Assembly (NCBI GenBank): GCA_022448705.1
Contig: JAKUUF010000011.1
Span: forward strand, 1 to 22,314
Origin: SAR324 cluster bacterium
GTDB taxonomy: Bacteria > SAR324 > NAC60-12
Length of the DNA stretch: 22,314 bases
Reading direction: 5' to 3'
Shown here: one piece after another, positions 14,780 through 22,314 of the stretch
Layout of the letters: the number at the start of each line of letters is the position of its first letter
Numbering within the stretch: the first letter of the stretch is position 1
Translations under genes and position numbers: made by a program
Notes under the pieces: generated by a model
The model's input: only the letters and a program-made list of their open reading frames with translations
Told to the model about the DNA's origin: nothing
Database searches by the model: none

Positions 14780-17700
14780 ATGGACATAAACAAGAAAAAA
14801 AACAGAAAACAAATATCTGCCTTTCATGCTGCTGAAGTAATTTCACTCGATCTGTCGTTGCTGCGAGGTAAGAAATTTTCTACTTATTTTGATGATTCAG
14901 AGGTAAAGGGTCTATTATCTGCGGATGATGTAGAAAAAGAGGTTCAGCAATTGAAGAGAATTGATGTTGATTCATATATTCAAAGAGTTGTTAATCCCTC
15001 TGAATCAAAAAAGAGGCCTAGTGCCCCTGAAATAATACAGCAGTTAGGGAGTAAAATAATTGCTGAGGAAACAGATGGACCTTTATACACAGCCGAAATT
15101 GAAATTATGATTTCAGATCAAACCCGCAGGCTGGGATTTATTGCTCAGAATCACAAAATCCAAAACGGTGTCTGGTATCCAGCCCATCACCGTAAAGCTG
15201 CGGAGCAAATACGCTTTTTTGCATCTCACAGTATTCCTCTGGTTACATTTATGGATACACCTGGAGCAGCTGCAGATGCAGAAGCAAATCTGGAGAATCA
15301 GTCTCACAGCATTTCATTTTTGATCAGCGAGATGGCAAACCTGCAGCTGCCTGTTATAGGGATTGTCTTCGGAGGAGGATACAGCGGTGGAGCAATTCCT
15401 CTTGCTACAGCCAATATACTTCTTTCTGTCAGAGAGGGAGTATTTAACACAATACATCCAAAAGGATTAAGCAACATTGCTCGTAAATATGATCTTTCCT
15501 GGCAGGAGTCTGCAAAACACATCGGTGTTTCAGCATATGAACTCCAGTCTCAAGGATATTTTGACGGCATTATAGACTACTCATATGACCAGCCTCAAAA
15601 AGTAAAAAATATCAAGGATGCTATTGTAAGTTCGGTTGAAACCACAGAAAAAAATTCCTGCAAATTTTTGTATGAAAATGATTTCTTCTTCGATCATTAT
15701 CGAGACAGTATTTACCACTATCTCAATCCATCAAAACTATTAATTGAAAGTAACCGTGCAACAGATCGTTCACCTACCGGAACATTAAATATATTTGGTG
15801 ATGTTTACCGATTTATGCGTTACCTGAAATTACGCCAGCGTATTGTAAGCCGCTCCATAGACAGTTATTCACGATTGAGTGCCCGTAAAACTCCAGTCGG
15901 GAAATTACAGGAACGCTTAAAAACAGAAAGACAGGAAAAGTTTAAACAATGGTACAAGTCTCCCTTGGAGGTTCGTTACCAGGAAAAACTTAACAAGCGG
16001 TTTGAGCAGTTCGTTAGTTCAAGGGAGGATCGAGAAAAAGAACGAGGGAAATTTGTTGCATTTTTTATTGGCGATCCACGTGAGAATTACCAGAAATCCA
16101 TAGATGATCTGACGCTGGAAATTCTTTTACACCTATATAATTACTGGATGGACAGTACATCAGAGAACCTGAAGGAATTAAATCAACAACTTAGCAAATC
16201 AACTCTCCATGATCATCCGCCGCCTAACCCTGATTTGCTGGATTTGCTGAGAACCACTGAGATATATCAAAGTTTTCAGAACAATTATCAGAACATTCTT
16301 CTTTTTGATTTACTTTACAATCAGGTAATTGAGGCGCTTCCGACAATAGCCAATGAATTGAAAGGGACAAATCAAATTTCACAGAAATCTGTGGAACAGC
16401 TCTTTGAGCAAACTGTAGAAGGAGCAATAAAGGAATTTGAAAAAAATTCTGTGCATCATGAAAGCAAAAACCTGAGGTCACAGTTTTTCAAGTGGCTTGC
16501 CAGTTTTATTGAACGTAAGGACTGTGATGAAGTTTTGGGTACCATCAGTGAATGGAAAAAGGTTGTTTTTCCCAGAATGAGTCCTCCACTTTTTGGGGTT
16601 GTGAGATATTATTTTTCCGGATTGCTGCCTTCATTATATGCTGCACAACAGAACAAGGGTCGTTTTCAGGGAAAAATAACACCACGCAATATTGGCATAA
16701 AAGATTTTTGGAATCGTCTGGATCAATCATATAAAGATCTGTTGATCCAGAATCTTTTGAGGGAGTACAAACGCAGTGTTATCTCTCCCAAAAAAATAAT
16801 CGAGCATTTTTTCAAAGATTTTAAAGAACTTTACTCGGACAGGATTACTTCCAATCCTGTTAAGTTCCCTGGTTTCAGGGACGCTATTGAAGATGCATTA
16901 GAAAATGGGGTTGTCCCATGCGGCGTGATAACTGGTTTTGGAACTTTTACCGGTGAAGAAAATTCTGATTCTTCTAAAAGCAAAAAATCAAAATCAAAAA
17001 AACTCAAAGCAGACTATCGTGTAGGACTGGTTATAAGTAATGTTGAGTTTCAGGCCGGTTCTTTCGACATGGCAAGCTGTGAAAAAGTTTGCAGACTGCT
17101 GGATGACTGTGCACGATTGAAATTGCCTGTTATCTTTTTTATTTCTTCAGCAGGCATGCAAACCAAAGAAGGCGGGGGCTCATTATTTTCCATGGCCGTC
17201 ATAAATGAACGTATAACGCGTTTTGTGAAGGATTTGGATCTTCCGGTGGTGTGTTTTGGATTTCGTGACTGTACCGGAGGGGCGCAGGCAAGTTTTGTAA
17301 CCCATCTGCTTGCCAAAACTTACTATTTTTCCGGCGCGCAAATACCCTTTGCAGGTCAGCTTGTAGTGGAAAGTCATCTGCCGGCGCATTCCACATTATC
17401 AAATTACTTGTCTAATAATCCGGGAACAATGGATGCTCTTGTAAAAAATCCGTTTGACAAGGGGATTGATAAAAAGCTGCAGGAGATTGATCCTCAAATT
17501 CCTGTTGCTCAATTCTCAGTTGAGGAAGTAATTTCTCGTGTTTTGTCTGGAGAGTACCAGATATCTGTGGACGAGGAAGTTAAAGCATATTCCACGCAGG
17601 AAAATTTACATACAGCTGAGATCAAGCGTATTTTGATTCATGCCCGTGGATGCACTGCTTCCCGTCTGATTCGAGGATCACAAGACGCGGGAATGGAAGT

Positions 17701-19363
17701 GGTGCTGGTGGCGTCTGACCCGGATATGGAAAGTTATCCAGCCACTTTGCTCAGTGAAAAAGACCACCTTGTATGCATTGGCGGTGAAACCCCACAGGAC
17801 AGTTATTTAAATGGAATGAGCGTGATCAGAATTGCAGAACAGGAAGAAGTCGACGCAATTCATCCAGGAATCGGGTTTTTATCGGAGTCTCCTCATTATG
17901 CCCGTATATGCCGTGAACATGGTTTCAATTTTGTAGGGCCGCGTGCTGTAAATATGGACAGAATGGGAAACAAGTCAAACGCTATCGCGACTGCAAGGAA
18001 TCTAAACATACCTGTTGTTCCAGGCAGTGAAGGTGCCTTGATGGACCCTGCACATGCGATGATCGTAGCTTCAGAAATTGGATTCCCAGTGTTAATAAAA
18101 GCTGCACATGGAGGAGGAGGAAAAGGAATTGAGGTAGTTAAAGATGCTGAGAAATTTCAATCTACTTTCACTCGAATGTCTCAGGAGGCTTTAAGTGCAT
18201 TTGGTAACGGCGATTTATATCTGGAAAAATACATTGGCTCAATGCGCCACCTTGAGGTTCAGATAATCAGGGATATGCATGGTAATTCAAAATTGTTTGG
18301 CATTCGTGATTGTTCGATTCAGCGCAACTATCAGAAACTTATCGAAGAAACTGCATCAGGAATTCCAAATAAAATCAGGGAGCAGCTATACAGTTTTTCA
18401 GAAAAATTAATTGAGGAGATCGATTACATAGGTGCAGGAACAGTAGAATTTATCTACGATTTGATTGGGAAAAAAGTTTATTTTATGGAAATGAATACAC
18501 GTCTTCAGGTTGAACACCCCGTCTCTGAAATGGTATCCGGAGTGGACCTGGTACGTCAGCAATTTGAAGTAGCGCAAGGAAACAACATAAGCAATTTGGA
18601 TTTTAAGCTCAACGGGCATGCTATTGAATTGCGGGTGATTGCCGAGAAAGTTGAGCTAGATGAGAATGGGGAGTTATTATTTGTTCCGGATCCAGGTCAT
18701 GTGACAGAAGTTTATTTTCCGGAAAAATCAAATGTTAGGGTTATTCAAACAATTACCTCCGGATCAATGGTTTCACCATTTTATGACAGCCTTGTGGCTC
18801 AAATAGTATGCTGGGGCAGATCACGAAGTGATGCCATCACTCGTTTAGTTGATTATTTAAAACGGGTGAAAATTCATGGAGTTTCAACCAACCTTGCTTT
18901 GAACCGAGCAATTTTGCAGGATGCGTCTTTTAAGAAGGGTAGTTTCAGTACAGGATTCCTTGCTGATTTCTTTAAGCGAATTGACTCTCAGAAACTTTTG
19001 AGTGAAGCTCTTAATGATTCCGGAGAATTAAATAAATCTGTGGATAAAAAGTCCATCAAACTGGAAGGTTCTAATGAGCTCAAAGTACTTTCCCCTCAAA
19101 TGGGAGGCTTCTATCGTGCACCATCACAGGATGATGAGCCGTTTGTAAGTGAAGGTCAGATCATTGATGTAAACCAAACACTTTGCCTGATTGAATCGAT
19201 GAAAGTCTTCACAGAGTTAACACTTGCAGACTATAAAAGTACAGATGGAAACACTTTATTCCCCGATGATGTTAAATACAAAGTGACGAAAGTTATTGCA
19301 GAGGACAAAAACACTGTCAACCAGGGCGATTTACTTTTTGTGATGCTGCCTGTAGTTGCATGA
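14780..19363 (+). CDS. Single-chain acetyl/acyl-CoA carboxylase (AccA-AccD-AccC-AccB-like domains)
   Basis: A 1527-residue fusion carrying every part of acetyl-CoA carboxylase, which makes malonyl-CoA for fatty-acid synthesis. In order: AccA-like carboxyltransferase (about 80-290; DTPGAAADAEAN from D159, oxyanion-hole glycines in FGGGYSGGA at 197-205); a 400-residue helical region of no recognised family (about 290-690); AccD-like carboxyltransferase (about 700-905; GMQTKEGGGS at 792-801, DCTGGAQASF from 830) without the AccD zinc ribbon; biotin carboxylase (about 945-1390; ATP-grasp loop GGGGKG at 1111-1116, MNTRLQVEHP with R1241); and a biotinyl domain (about 1440-1527) with biotin-accepting lysine K1475 in ESMKVF. 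All catalytic motifs look intact. A K/S-rich low-complexity insert (about 734-748) interrupts the AccD-like part. The usual bacterial enzyme is four separate subunits. It is preceded by the TPR lipoprotein and followed by a prenyl synthase gene. Confidence 0.9.
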   Translation: MDINKKKNRKQISAFHAAEVISLDLSLLRGKKFSTYFDDSEVKGLLSADDVEKEVQQLKRIDVDSYIQRVVNPSESKKRPSAPEIIQQLGSKIIAEETDGPLYTAEIEIMISDQTRRLGFIAQNHKIQNGVWYPAHHRKAAEQIRFFASHSIPLVTFMDTPGAAADAEANLENQSHSISFLISEMANLQLPVIGIVFGGGYSGGAIPLATANILLSVREGVFNTIHPKGLSNIARKYDLSWQESAKHIGVSAYELQSQGYFDGIIDYSYDQPQKVKNIKDAIVSSVETTEKNSCKFLYENDFFFDHYRDSIYHYLNPSKLLIESNRATDRSPTGTLNIFGDVYRFMRYLKLRQRIVSRSIDSYSRLSARKTPVGKLQERLKTERQEKFKQWYKSPLEVRYQEKLNKRFEQFVSSREDREKERGKFVAFFIGDPRENYQKSIDDLTLEILLHLYNYWMDSTSENLKELNQQLSKSTLHDHPPPNPDLLDLLRTTEIYQSFQNNYQNILLFDLLYNQVIEALPTIANELKGTNQISQKSVEQLFEQTVEGAIKEFEKNSVHHESKNLRSQFFKWLASFIERKDCDEVLGTISEWKKVVFPRMSPPLFGVVRYYFSGLLPSLYAAQQNKGRFQGKITPRNIGIKDFWNRLDQSYKDLLIQNLLREYKRSVISPKKIIEHFFKDFKELYSDRITSNPVKFPGFRDAIEDALENGVVPCGVITGFGTFTGEENSDSSKSKKSKSKKLKADYRVGLVISNVEFQAGSFDMASCEKVCRLLDDCARLKLPVIFFISSAGMQTKEGGGSLFSMAVINERITRFVKDLDLPVVCFGFRDCTGGAQASFVTHLLAKTYYFSGAQIPFAGQLVVESHLPAHSTLSNYLSNNPGTMDALVKNPFDKGIDKKLQEIDPQIPVAQFSVEEVISRVLSGEYQISVDEEVKAYSTQENLHTAEIKRILIHARGCTASRLIRGSQDAGMEVVLVASDPDMESYPATLLSEKDHLVCIGGETPQDSYLNGMSVIRIAEQEEVDAIHPGIGFLSESPHYARICREHGFNFVGPRAVNMDRMGNKSNAIATARNLNIPVVPGSEGALMDPAHAMIVASEIGFPVLIKAAHGGGGKGIEVVKDAEKFQSTFTRMSQEALSAFGNGDLYLEKYIGSMRHLEVQIIRDMHGNSKLFGIRDCSIQRNYQKLIEETASGIPNKIREQLYSFSEKLIEEIDYIGAGTVEFIYDLIGKKVYFMEMNTRLQVEHPVSEMVSGVDLVRQQFEVAQGNNISNLDFKLNGHAIELRVIAEKVELDENGELLFVPDPGHVTEVYFPEKSNVRVIQTITSGSMVSPFYDSLVAQIVCWGRSRSDAITRLVDYLKRVKIHGVSTNLALNRAILQDASFKKGSFSTGFLADFFKRIDSQKLLSEALNDSGELNKSVDKKSIKLEGSNELKVLSPQMGGFYRAPSQDDEPFVSEGQIIDVNQTLCLIESMKVFTELTLADYKSTDGNTLFPDDVKYKVTKVIAEDKNTVNQGDLLFVMLPVVA

Positions 19364-19379
19364 TAATCTGCAAATTGTC

Positions 19380-20390
19380 ATGAGCCAGCCATTAGAAATT
19401 GCTGCAAATTATCCTCCTCCTGCCGGATTAGAACAAATTCTTCATCCGGTCTCTTCTGACATTGAGAATCTCGAGTCTCAGATAATTAGTGATATAAAAA
19501 CCGACATTCCTTTGCTCAATAATGTGACTGAACATATTATTGGTTCTGGTGGAAAGCGCCTGCGCCCAACATTGGTTCTCTTAGGAGCTGAAATGTTTTC
19601 AGGGGTCAACGAACAGGTAATTCAGGCTGCAAAGGTAATTGAGTACTTACATACTGCAACACTTCTTCACGATGATGTAGTTGATGGAGCAGAAACCAGA
19701 AGGGCGAGGCAGACCGTATGCAGAATTTGGGGAAATGAAGCAAGTGTACTTTCAGGAGATTATTTGTTTGCAATGGCTTTTTACCAACTGACCAAAATGA
19801 GAAACGCAGAAGTTTTGAGGCTGATGTCGGATACAACTACAAGGATGGCACGTGGAGAATTATTGCAGTTGACTCGTTCGTTTGAGGCAAGTGATGAAGA
19901 AGAATATTTGGAAATAATCATAAACAAAACCGCATGTCTTTTTGCTGCAGCAATCAAAACAGGGGCCTTACTGGCCGGCGGCTCACAAGATTCTGCTGAT
20001 CAGTTATATGAATACGGTATGGCTTTAGGTATTGCTTTCCAGATTGTTGATGATGCTCTTGATTATACTGATGAGAATAAAACCGGGAAACCTGTTGGAG
20101 GAGACTTGCAGGAACGAAAAATTACTTTGCCTTTGGGTCAGTTGCTTGAAAAAGCAAATGATTCAGACAGGAGAAGACTGGACCAGATTTTAACTAATCA
20201 GGAGATTGAAAAACCTCAGATTGAGGAAGTGCTCAATATGATGAAAAATTATGACTCCATCCAGTACACTTTGGATTGCTCCAGGAAGTATGTTTTTAAG
20301 GCCCAGCGCAGTTTAGAAAAATTTCCGGAATCAAGTCTGCGTCAAACCCTTTTTGAATTAGCTGATTTTATTGTCTCAAGGGAGGTTTGA
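19380..20390 (+). CDS. ispB: Trans-polyprenyl diphosphate synthase (IspB / octaprenyl type)
   Basis: Chain-elongating prenyltransferase that adds isopentenyl diphosphate units to make the side chain of quinones. Both aspartate-rich motifs are present: DDVVD at 98-102 and DDALD at 224-228. GGKRLRP at 57-63 and the TLLHDDVVDGAETRR block are very close to E. coli IspB. The residue five before the first motif is a small alanine (A93), which suits a long product. The start is taken as ATG at 19380 (336 residues); an upstream TTG at 19356 would overlap the carboxylase end and add eight residues. It follows the carboxylase by 16 bases and is the last gene of the operon. The side-chain length of eight units is inferred. 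Confidence 0.93.
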   Translation: MSQPLEIAANYPPPAGLEQILHPVSSDIENLESQIISDIKTDIPLLNNVTEHIIGSGGKRLRPTLVLLGAEMFSGVNEQVIQAAKVIEYLHTATLLHDDVVDGAETRRARQTVCRIWGNEASVLSGDYLFAMAFYQLTKMRNAEVLRLMSDTTTRMARGELLQLTRSFEASDEEEYLEIIINKTACLFAAAIKTGALLAGGSQDSADQLYEYGMALGIAFQIVDDALDYTDENKTGKPVGGDLQERKITLPLGQLLEKANDSDRRRLDQILTNQEIEKPQIEEVLNMMKNYDSIQYTLDCSRKYVFKAQRSLEKFPESSLRQTLFELADFIVSREV

Positions 20391-20406
20391 ATCAGCTGAT
20401 TTTTTC
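20390..20406. terminator. Weak palindrome between convergent ispB and receiver gene
   Basis: AATCAGCTGATT (20390-20401) is a self-complementary 12-mer followed by TTTTTCC. It overlaps the ispB stop. A stem of four pairs with a four-base loop is too weak for a confident Rho-independent terminator, but position and the T run fit that use. Confidence 0.2.
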
Positions 20407-20841
20407 CTATTTTTCCTCTGTTGAAACTGAGTGGCGACTGTACAAGTCTCTCCAGCGAATAGCACGGCGAGAGGCCTCGCTTAGTGATACCAGGATATCC
20501 TGAATTTTCAGAGGTTTTTCAAAGAAATCATATGCTCCCCCCTGCATGCATTGAATGACTCGAGGCAGGGTACTGTGTGATGTCATTACAAAAATCTGCA
20601 TCAGGGAGTTCATTTTTTTAATTTCCATTAACAATTCCACGCCACTCATTTCACCCATCATAATATCAGTTATCACAACGTGAAAGAAACTTCGCTGCAG
20701 TGTATTCAAAGCTTCCTCAGCGCTTTTGGCGGTGTTTACGTGATAGCCTTCTTTCTCTAGTGACTGTCGGAGAACCAAAAGGATGTTTTCATCATCATCC
20801 ACCACCAGAATACTTAATTTAGATTCAGTTGTTTTTCCCAT
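20407..20841 (-). CDS. Stand-alone response regulator receiver protein
   Basis: A 144-residue CheY-like receiver with no output domain. The acidic pocket is D15-D16-D17 (VVDDDEN), the phosphate acceptor is D59 (VVITDIMM), T87 (VMTSHS) and K109 (FFEKPL) complete the signalling residues. The short C-terminal extension (IRWRDLYSRHSVSTEEK) is not an effector domain. The FFEKPLKIQDIL ending of the receiver resembles those in NtrC-type proteins. No histidine kinase is in the window. It begins 21 bases after the TrpC-like gene on the same strand, so the two are probably cotranscribed, an unusual pairing. It is convergent with ispB, and a 12-base palindrome (20390-20401) followed by T residues lies between them. 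Confidence 0.92.
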   Translation of the reverse strand: MGKTTESKLSILVVDDDENILLVLRQSLEKEGYHVNTAKSAEEALNTLQRSFFHVVITDIMMGEMSGVELLMEIKKMNSLMQIFVMTSHSTLPRVIQCMQGGAYDFFEKPLKIQDILVSLSEASRRAIRWRDLYSRHSVSTEEK

Positions 20842-20862
20842 GGGGTGTTTTTCAGATTAATG

Positions 20863-21705
20863 TTAGTTTACTGCTTCTGTCAGCGATCTTAAAAACCCTA
20901 CGCGGTCTTGAGCCGTCATTGCAGCATTCCCAACCAGGGCTGCGTCACATGGAATTTTTAAAATTCTTTTGACGTCTTCCGGAGAATTGATACAACTTGC
21001 ACTTATCAAAAGTTTTCCCGGCTGTCTCTTCCATGTTCTTAATTCAGGATAGCGTTCCCACCATTCTGAAATGACCTCAATGCTTCCTTTATCGTATGTT
21101 TCAGTAGGGTCTTCCGGAATTGCTGCGATAGGTCGGTTGTTTATCATCAATATGTCCGGATTAATAGCAAGTGCTCTCGGGAGTTCATTTTCAACAGAGC
21201 ATTCCACAACTGCTTCAAGACCAATATTTTCAGCTTCTGTTACAATTTTTTCCAATTCTGTTTGGTTAAAATAATAAGCCAGAATCAATGCTGCGCTTGC
21301 TCCCCGCAGCCGGCCTTCCAAAAGTTGATAAGAGTTAATTATGAACTCTTTATGCATCAAGGGCAAAGTGGTCGCTCTTGATACCTTTTCAAGAATTCCC
21401 AGAGAGCCGCCAAACCAGCTTTGATCGGTCAAAACAGAAATTGCTTTAGCGCCTCCATGCTCAAATTCTTTTACTATAGTTTCAGTTTCAAGTTGCTCTA
21501 CATTTATGCGTCCAGGTGCTCTGGATTTCACTTCCAGTATCAGAGAAATAGGCTCTCCAGGATTGCGGATTAACCGTTTGCGAAAATCCGGAGCTTTTTC
21601 AAGATTGTTCACCTCAGCGCGCAGATGATCTTCATTTATTTCTATTTGGCGCTTTGAAACCTCGTTTTGCTTTAGTTCACGCAATTTGTCTAAAAAAGTT
21701 CTCAC
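20863..21705 (-). CDS. Divergent indole-3-glycerol phosphate synthase-like protein (TrpC family)
   Basis: A (beta/alpha)8 enzyme of the TrpC family, 280 residues (usual 250-270), expected to close CdRP to indole-3-glycerol phosphate in tryptophan synthesis. Equivalents of the catalytic residues, using Sulfolobus numbering from memory, are E58 and K60 (E51, K53) in LILEVK, K119 (K110) in MHKEFII, E168 (E159) in AVVEC and N189 (N180) in MINNR. Two motifs deviate: the usual ESG after beta-7 is A236-S237-C238, so the family's E210 equivalent is alanine, and the phosphate-loop SPSxG after E58-x-K60 reads APGR. An insert near 198-228 lengthens the protein. The start is GTG with a weak Shine-Dalgarno. 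No other trp genes are present; the downstream partner is a receiver protein. It may be a working TrpC or a paralogue with another role. Confidence 0.75.
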   Translation of the reverse strand: MRTFLDKLRELKQNEVSKRQIEINEDHLRAEVNNLEKAPDFRKRLIRNPGEPISLILEVKSRAPGRINVEQLETETIVKEFEHGGAKAISVLTDQSWFGGSLGILEKVSRATTLPLMHKEFIINSYQLLEGRLRGASAALILAYYFNQTELEKIVTEAENIGLEAVVECSVENELPRALAINPDILMINNRPIAAIPEDPTETYDKGSIEVISEWWERYPELRTWKRQPGKLLISASCINSPEDVKRILKIPCDAALVGNAAMTAQDRVGFLRSLTEAVN

Positions 21706-22025
21706 AGCAATTCAATCAAACTAATCCTGTTATAGTCCTGGTTCTCAAGTCTGAGATAAAGTCTGCTTGACCTATATACAATCAGCATGCCTTTGAACAA
21801 CTTCTGGTTCAAGTAATATTTTATTAATTCTCAACTAATTTTTACACATTTTGATCTTAATTTTTTCGCCTGTGTTCAACTGGCTTAAATTACCTATTTA
21901 TACGGTTCTCAAAAAATAAAAAAATATTTATGGTCTGTAAATTGCAACATTACTACTAAATACCTTTATAATTAAACAATAAAAAAATTATTAAATATAT
22001 ATATCAATTACTTAGGAGATAAAAA
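21706..22025. other. AT-rich divergent intergenic region before tandem microprotein genes
   Basis: About 320 bases between the TrpC-like gene and the first microprotein gene. It holds an inverted repeat TTGAAC-N8-GTTCAA (21793-21812), the TATAAT at 21967-21972 described below, long A/T runs and, on the minus strand, TATAAC (21734-21729) that could be the -10 of the TrpC-like gene. No open frame of interest and no clear terminator. Confidence 0.5.
21942..21972 (+). promoter_or_regulatory. Putative promoter of microprotein gene
   Basis: TTGCAA (21942-21947), then 19 bases, then a consensus TATAAT (21967-21972), placing an RNA start near 21979 and a 45-base AT-rich leader. The spacer is longer than the usual 17. 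Low to moderate support. Confidence 0.38.
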
Positions 22026-22199
22026 ATGAGTGTTTCTCGTGATCAAATAAATGAAGCAATGACTCGATTTTTGGAACGTGGAGGTTCAATCCGTCGCTAC
22101 GAACGAGTTGTAGGTGAGCCGATTTTAGGCAGTGATATATGGCTTACAGAAGACACACTGAATCTGATTGAAACAAATGACTCCGATTTTTGGAGCTAA
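22026..22199 (+). CDS. Microprotein MSVS family, 57 residues (copy 1)
   Basis: A short gene with a strong AGGAG (22014-22018) seven bases before the ATG. The product starts MSVSRDQINEAMTRFLERGG and continues with a basic stretch (SIRRYERVVGEP), then an acidic C-terminal part with two Trp (DIWLTEDTL ... NDSDFWS). It has no Cys, no signal peptide and no membrane segment. The N-terminal helix with (F/L)LERGG resembles the start of small helical or DNA-associated proteins, but no family is recognised. A second gene with the same ribosome binding site and first four residues begins 98 bases downstream, so it is one member of a tandem group. Function unknown. Confidence 0.7.
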   Translation: MSVSRDQINEAMTRFLERGGSIRRYERVVGEPILGSDIWLTEDTLNLIETNDSDFWS

Positions 22200-22297
22200 T
22201 CAAAAATTTCATTACCGTCTTTTTAGTCGAAGTATAACATTACATAACTTATTAAGGTTTAAAGTAGTTCTTCAACAACGAAGACACAGGAGAAAAA

Positions 22298-22314
22298 ATG
22301 AGTGTTTCCAGCGA
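22298..22314 (+). CDS. Microprotein MSVS family, copy 2 (truncated by window edge)
   Basis: Only the first five full codons (MSVSS) are visible. It is called as a gene because the sequence from the Shine-Dalgarno into the coding start almost repeats that of the first copy: AGGAG (22288-22292), five A residues, then ATGAGTGTTTC. The rest lies beyond the window. Confidence 0.5.

Noticed and set aside
21946..22243. AACATTAC present upstream of both microprotein genes (21946-21953 and 22236-22243)
   Set aside because: Only eight AT-rich bases shared, at different distances from the starts (80 and 62 bases); could be chance.
1..22314. tRNA, rRNA, CRISPR array, insertion sequence or prophage
   Set aside because: No cloverleaf-like tail-ends, spaced direct repeats, transposase with terminal repeats or phage structural genes were seen by eye.

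Overview
The window looks like a chromosomal segment of a Gram-negative, proteobacteria-like organism with AT-leaning DNA. Two lipoproteins, a periplasmic pitrilysin-type protease with a signal peptide, frataxin (CyaY), a bacterial leucyl-transferase (Bpt) and an IspB-type prenyl synthase point to this. Gene order and several divergent proteins suggest a deep-branching, probably little-cultured lineage. A SAR324- or deltaproteobacteria-like origin is a guess from gene content and cannot be proven here. There are no rRNA or tRNA genes, insertion sequences, CRISPR arrays or phage genes, and no convincing GC-rich Rho-independent terminators.

Layout. 1-1613 (+): the 3' part of topA, overlapping by one base a YcbL-type metallo-beta-lactamase-fold hydrolase. 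1591-2741 (-): a probable three-gene unit made of a 45-residue membrane microprotein, a YbjN-like protein and an Ogt-type DNA methyltransferase. 3041-5283 (+): an FtsZ that ends exactly after the tubulin core, then bpt and moaC, which overlap. 5312-5638 (-): cyaY. 5815-8856 (+): a secreted M16 protease. 9055-9378 (+): a small unknown protein. 9375-9998 (-): a protein made only of helix-turn-helix-like units. 10235-20390 (+): six closely spaced genes, probably one operon, encoding a TerB-like protein, a 2-hydroxyacid dehydrogenase, a lipoprotein, a TPR lipoprotein, a giant single-chain acetyl-CoA carboxylase and a trans-polyprenyl diphosphate synthase. 20407-21705 (-): a divergent TrpC-like enzyme followed by a stand-alone receiver protein. 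22026-22314 (+): the first members of a tandem family of tiny genes that runs off the right edge.

How the genes may work together. The long operon joins malonyl-CoA production and long-chain prenyl (quinone or carrier-lipid) synthesis to two predicted lipoproteins, so its theme is probably envelope and membrane-lipid supply. The strongest unusual points are the carboxylase, whose order is AccA-like, AccD-like, biotin carboxylase, biotinyl domain; the FtsZ with no linker or C-terminal binding peptide; the TrpC-like enzyme with altered active-site motifs; and the tandem MSVS microproteins with strong ribosome binding sites.
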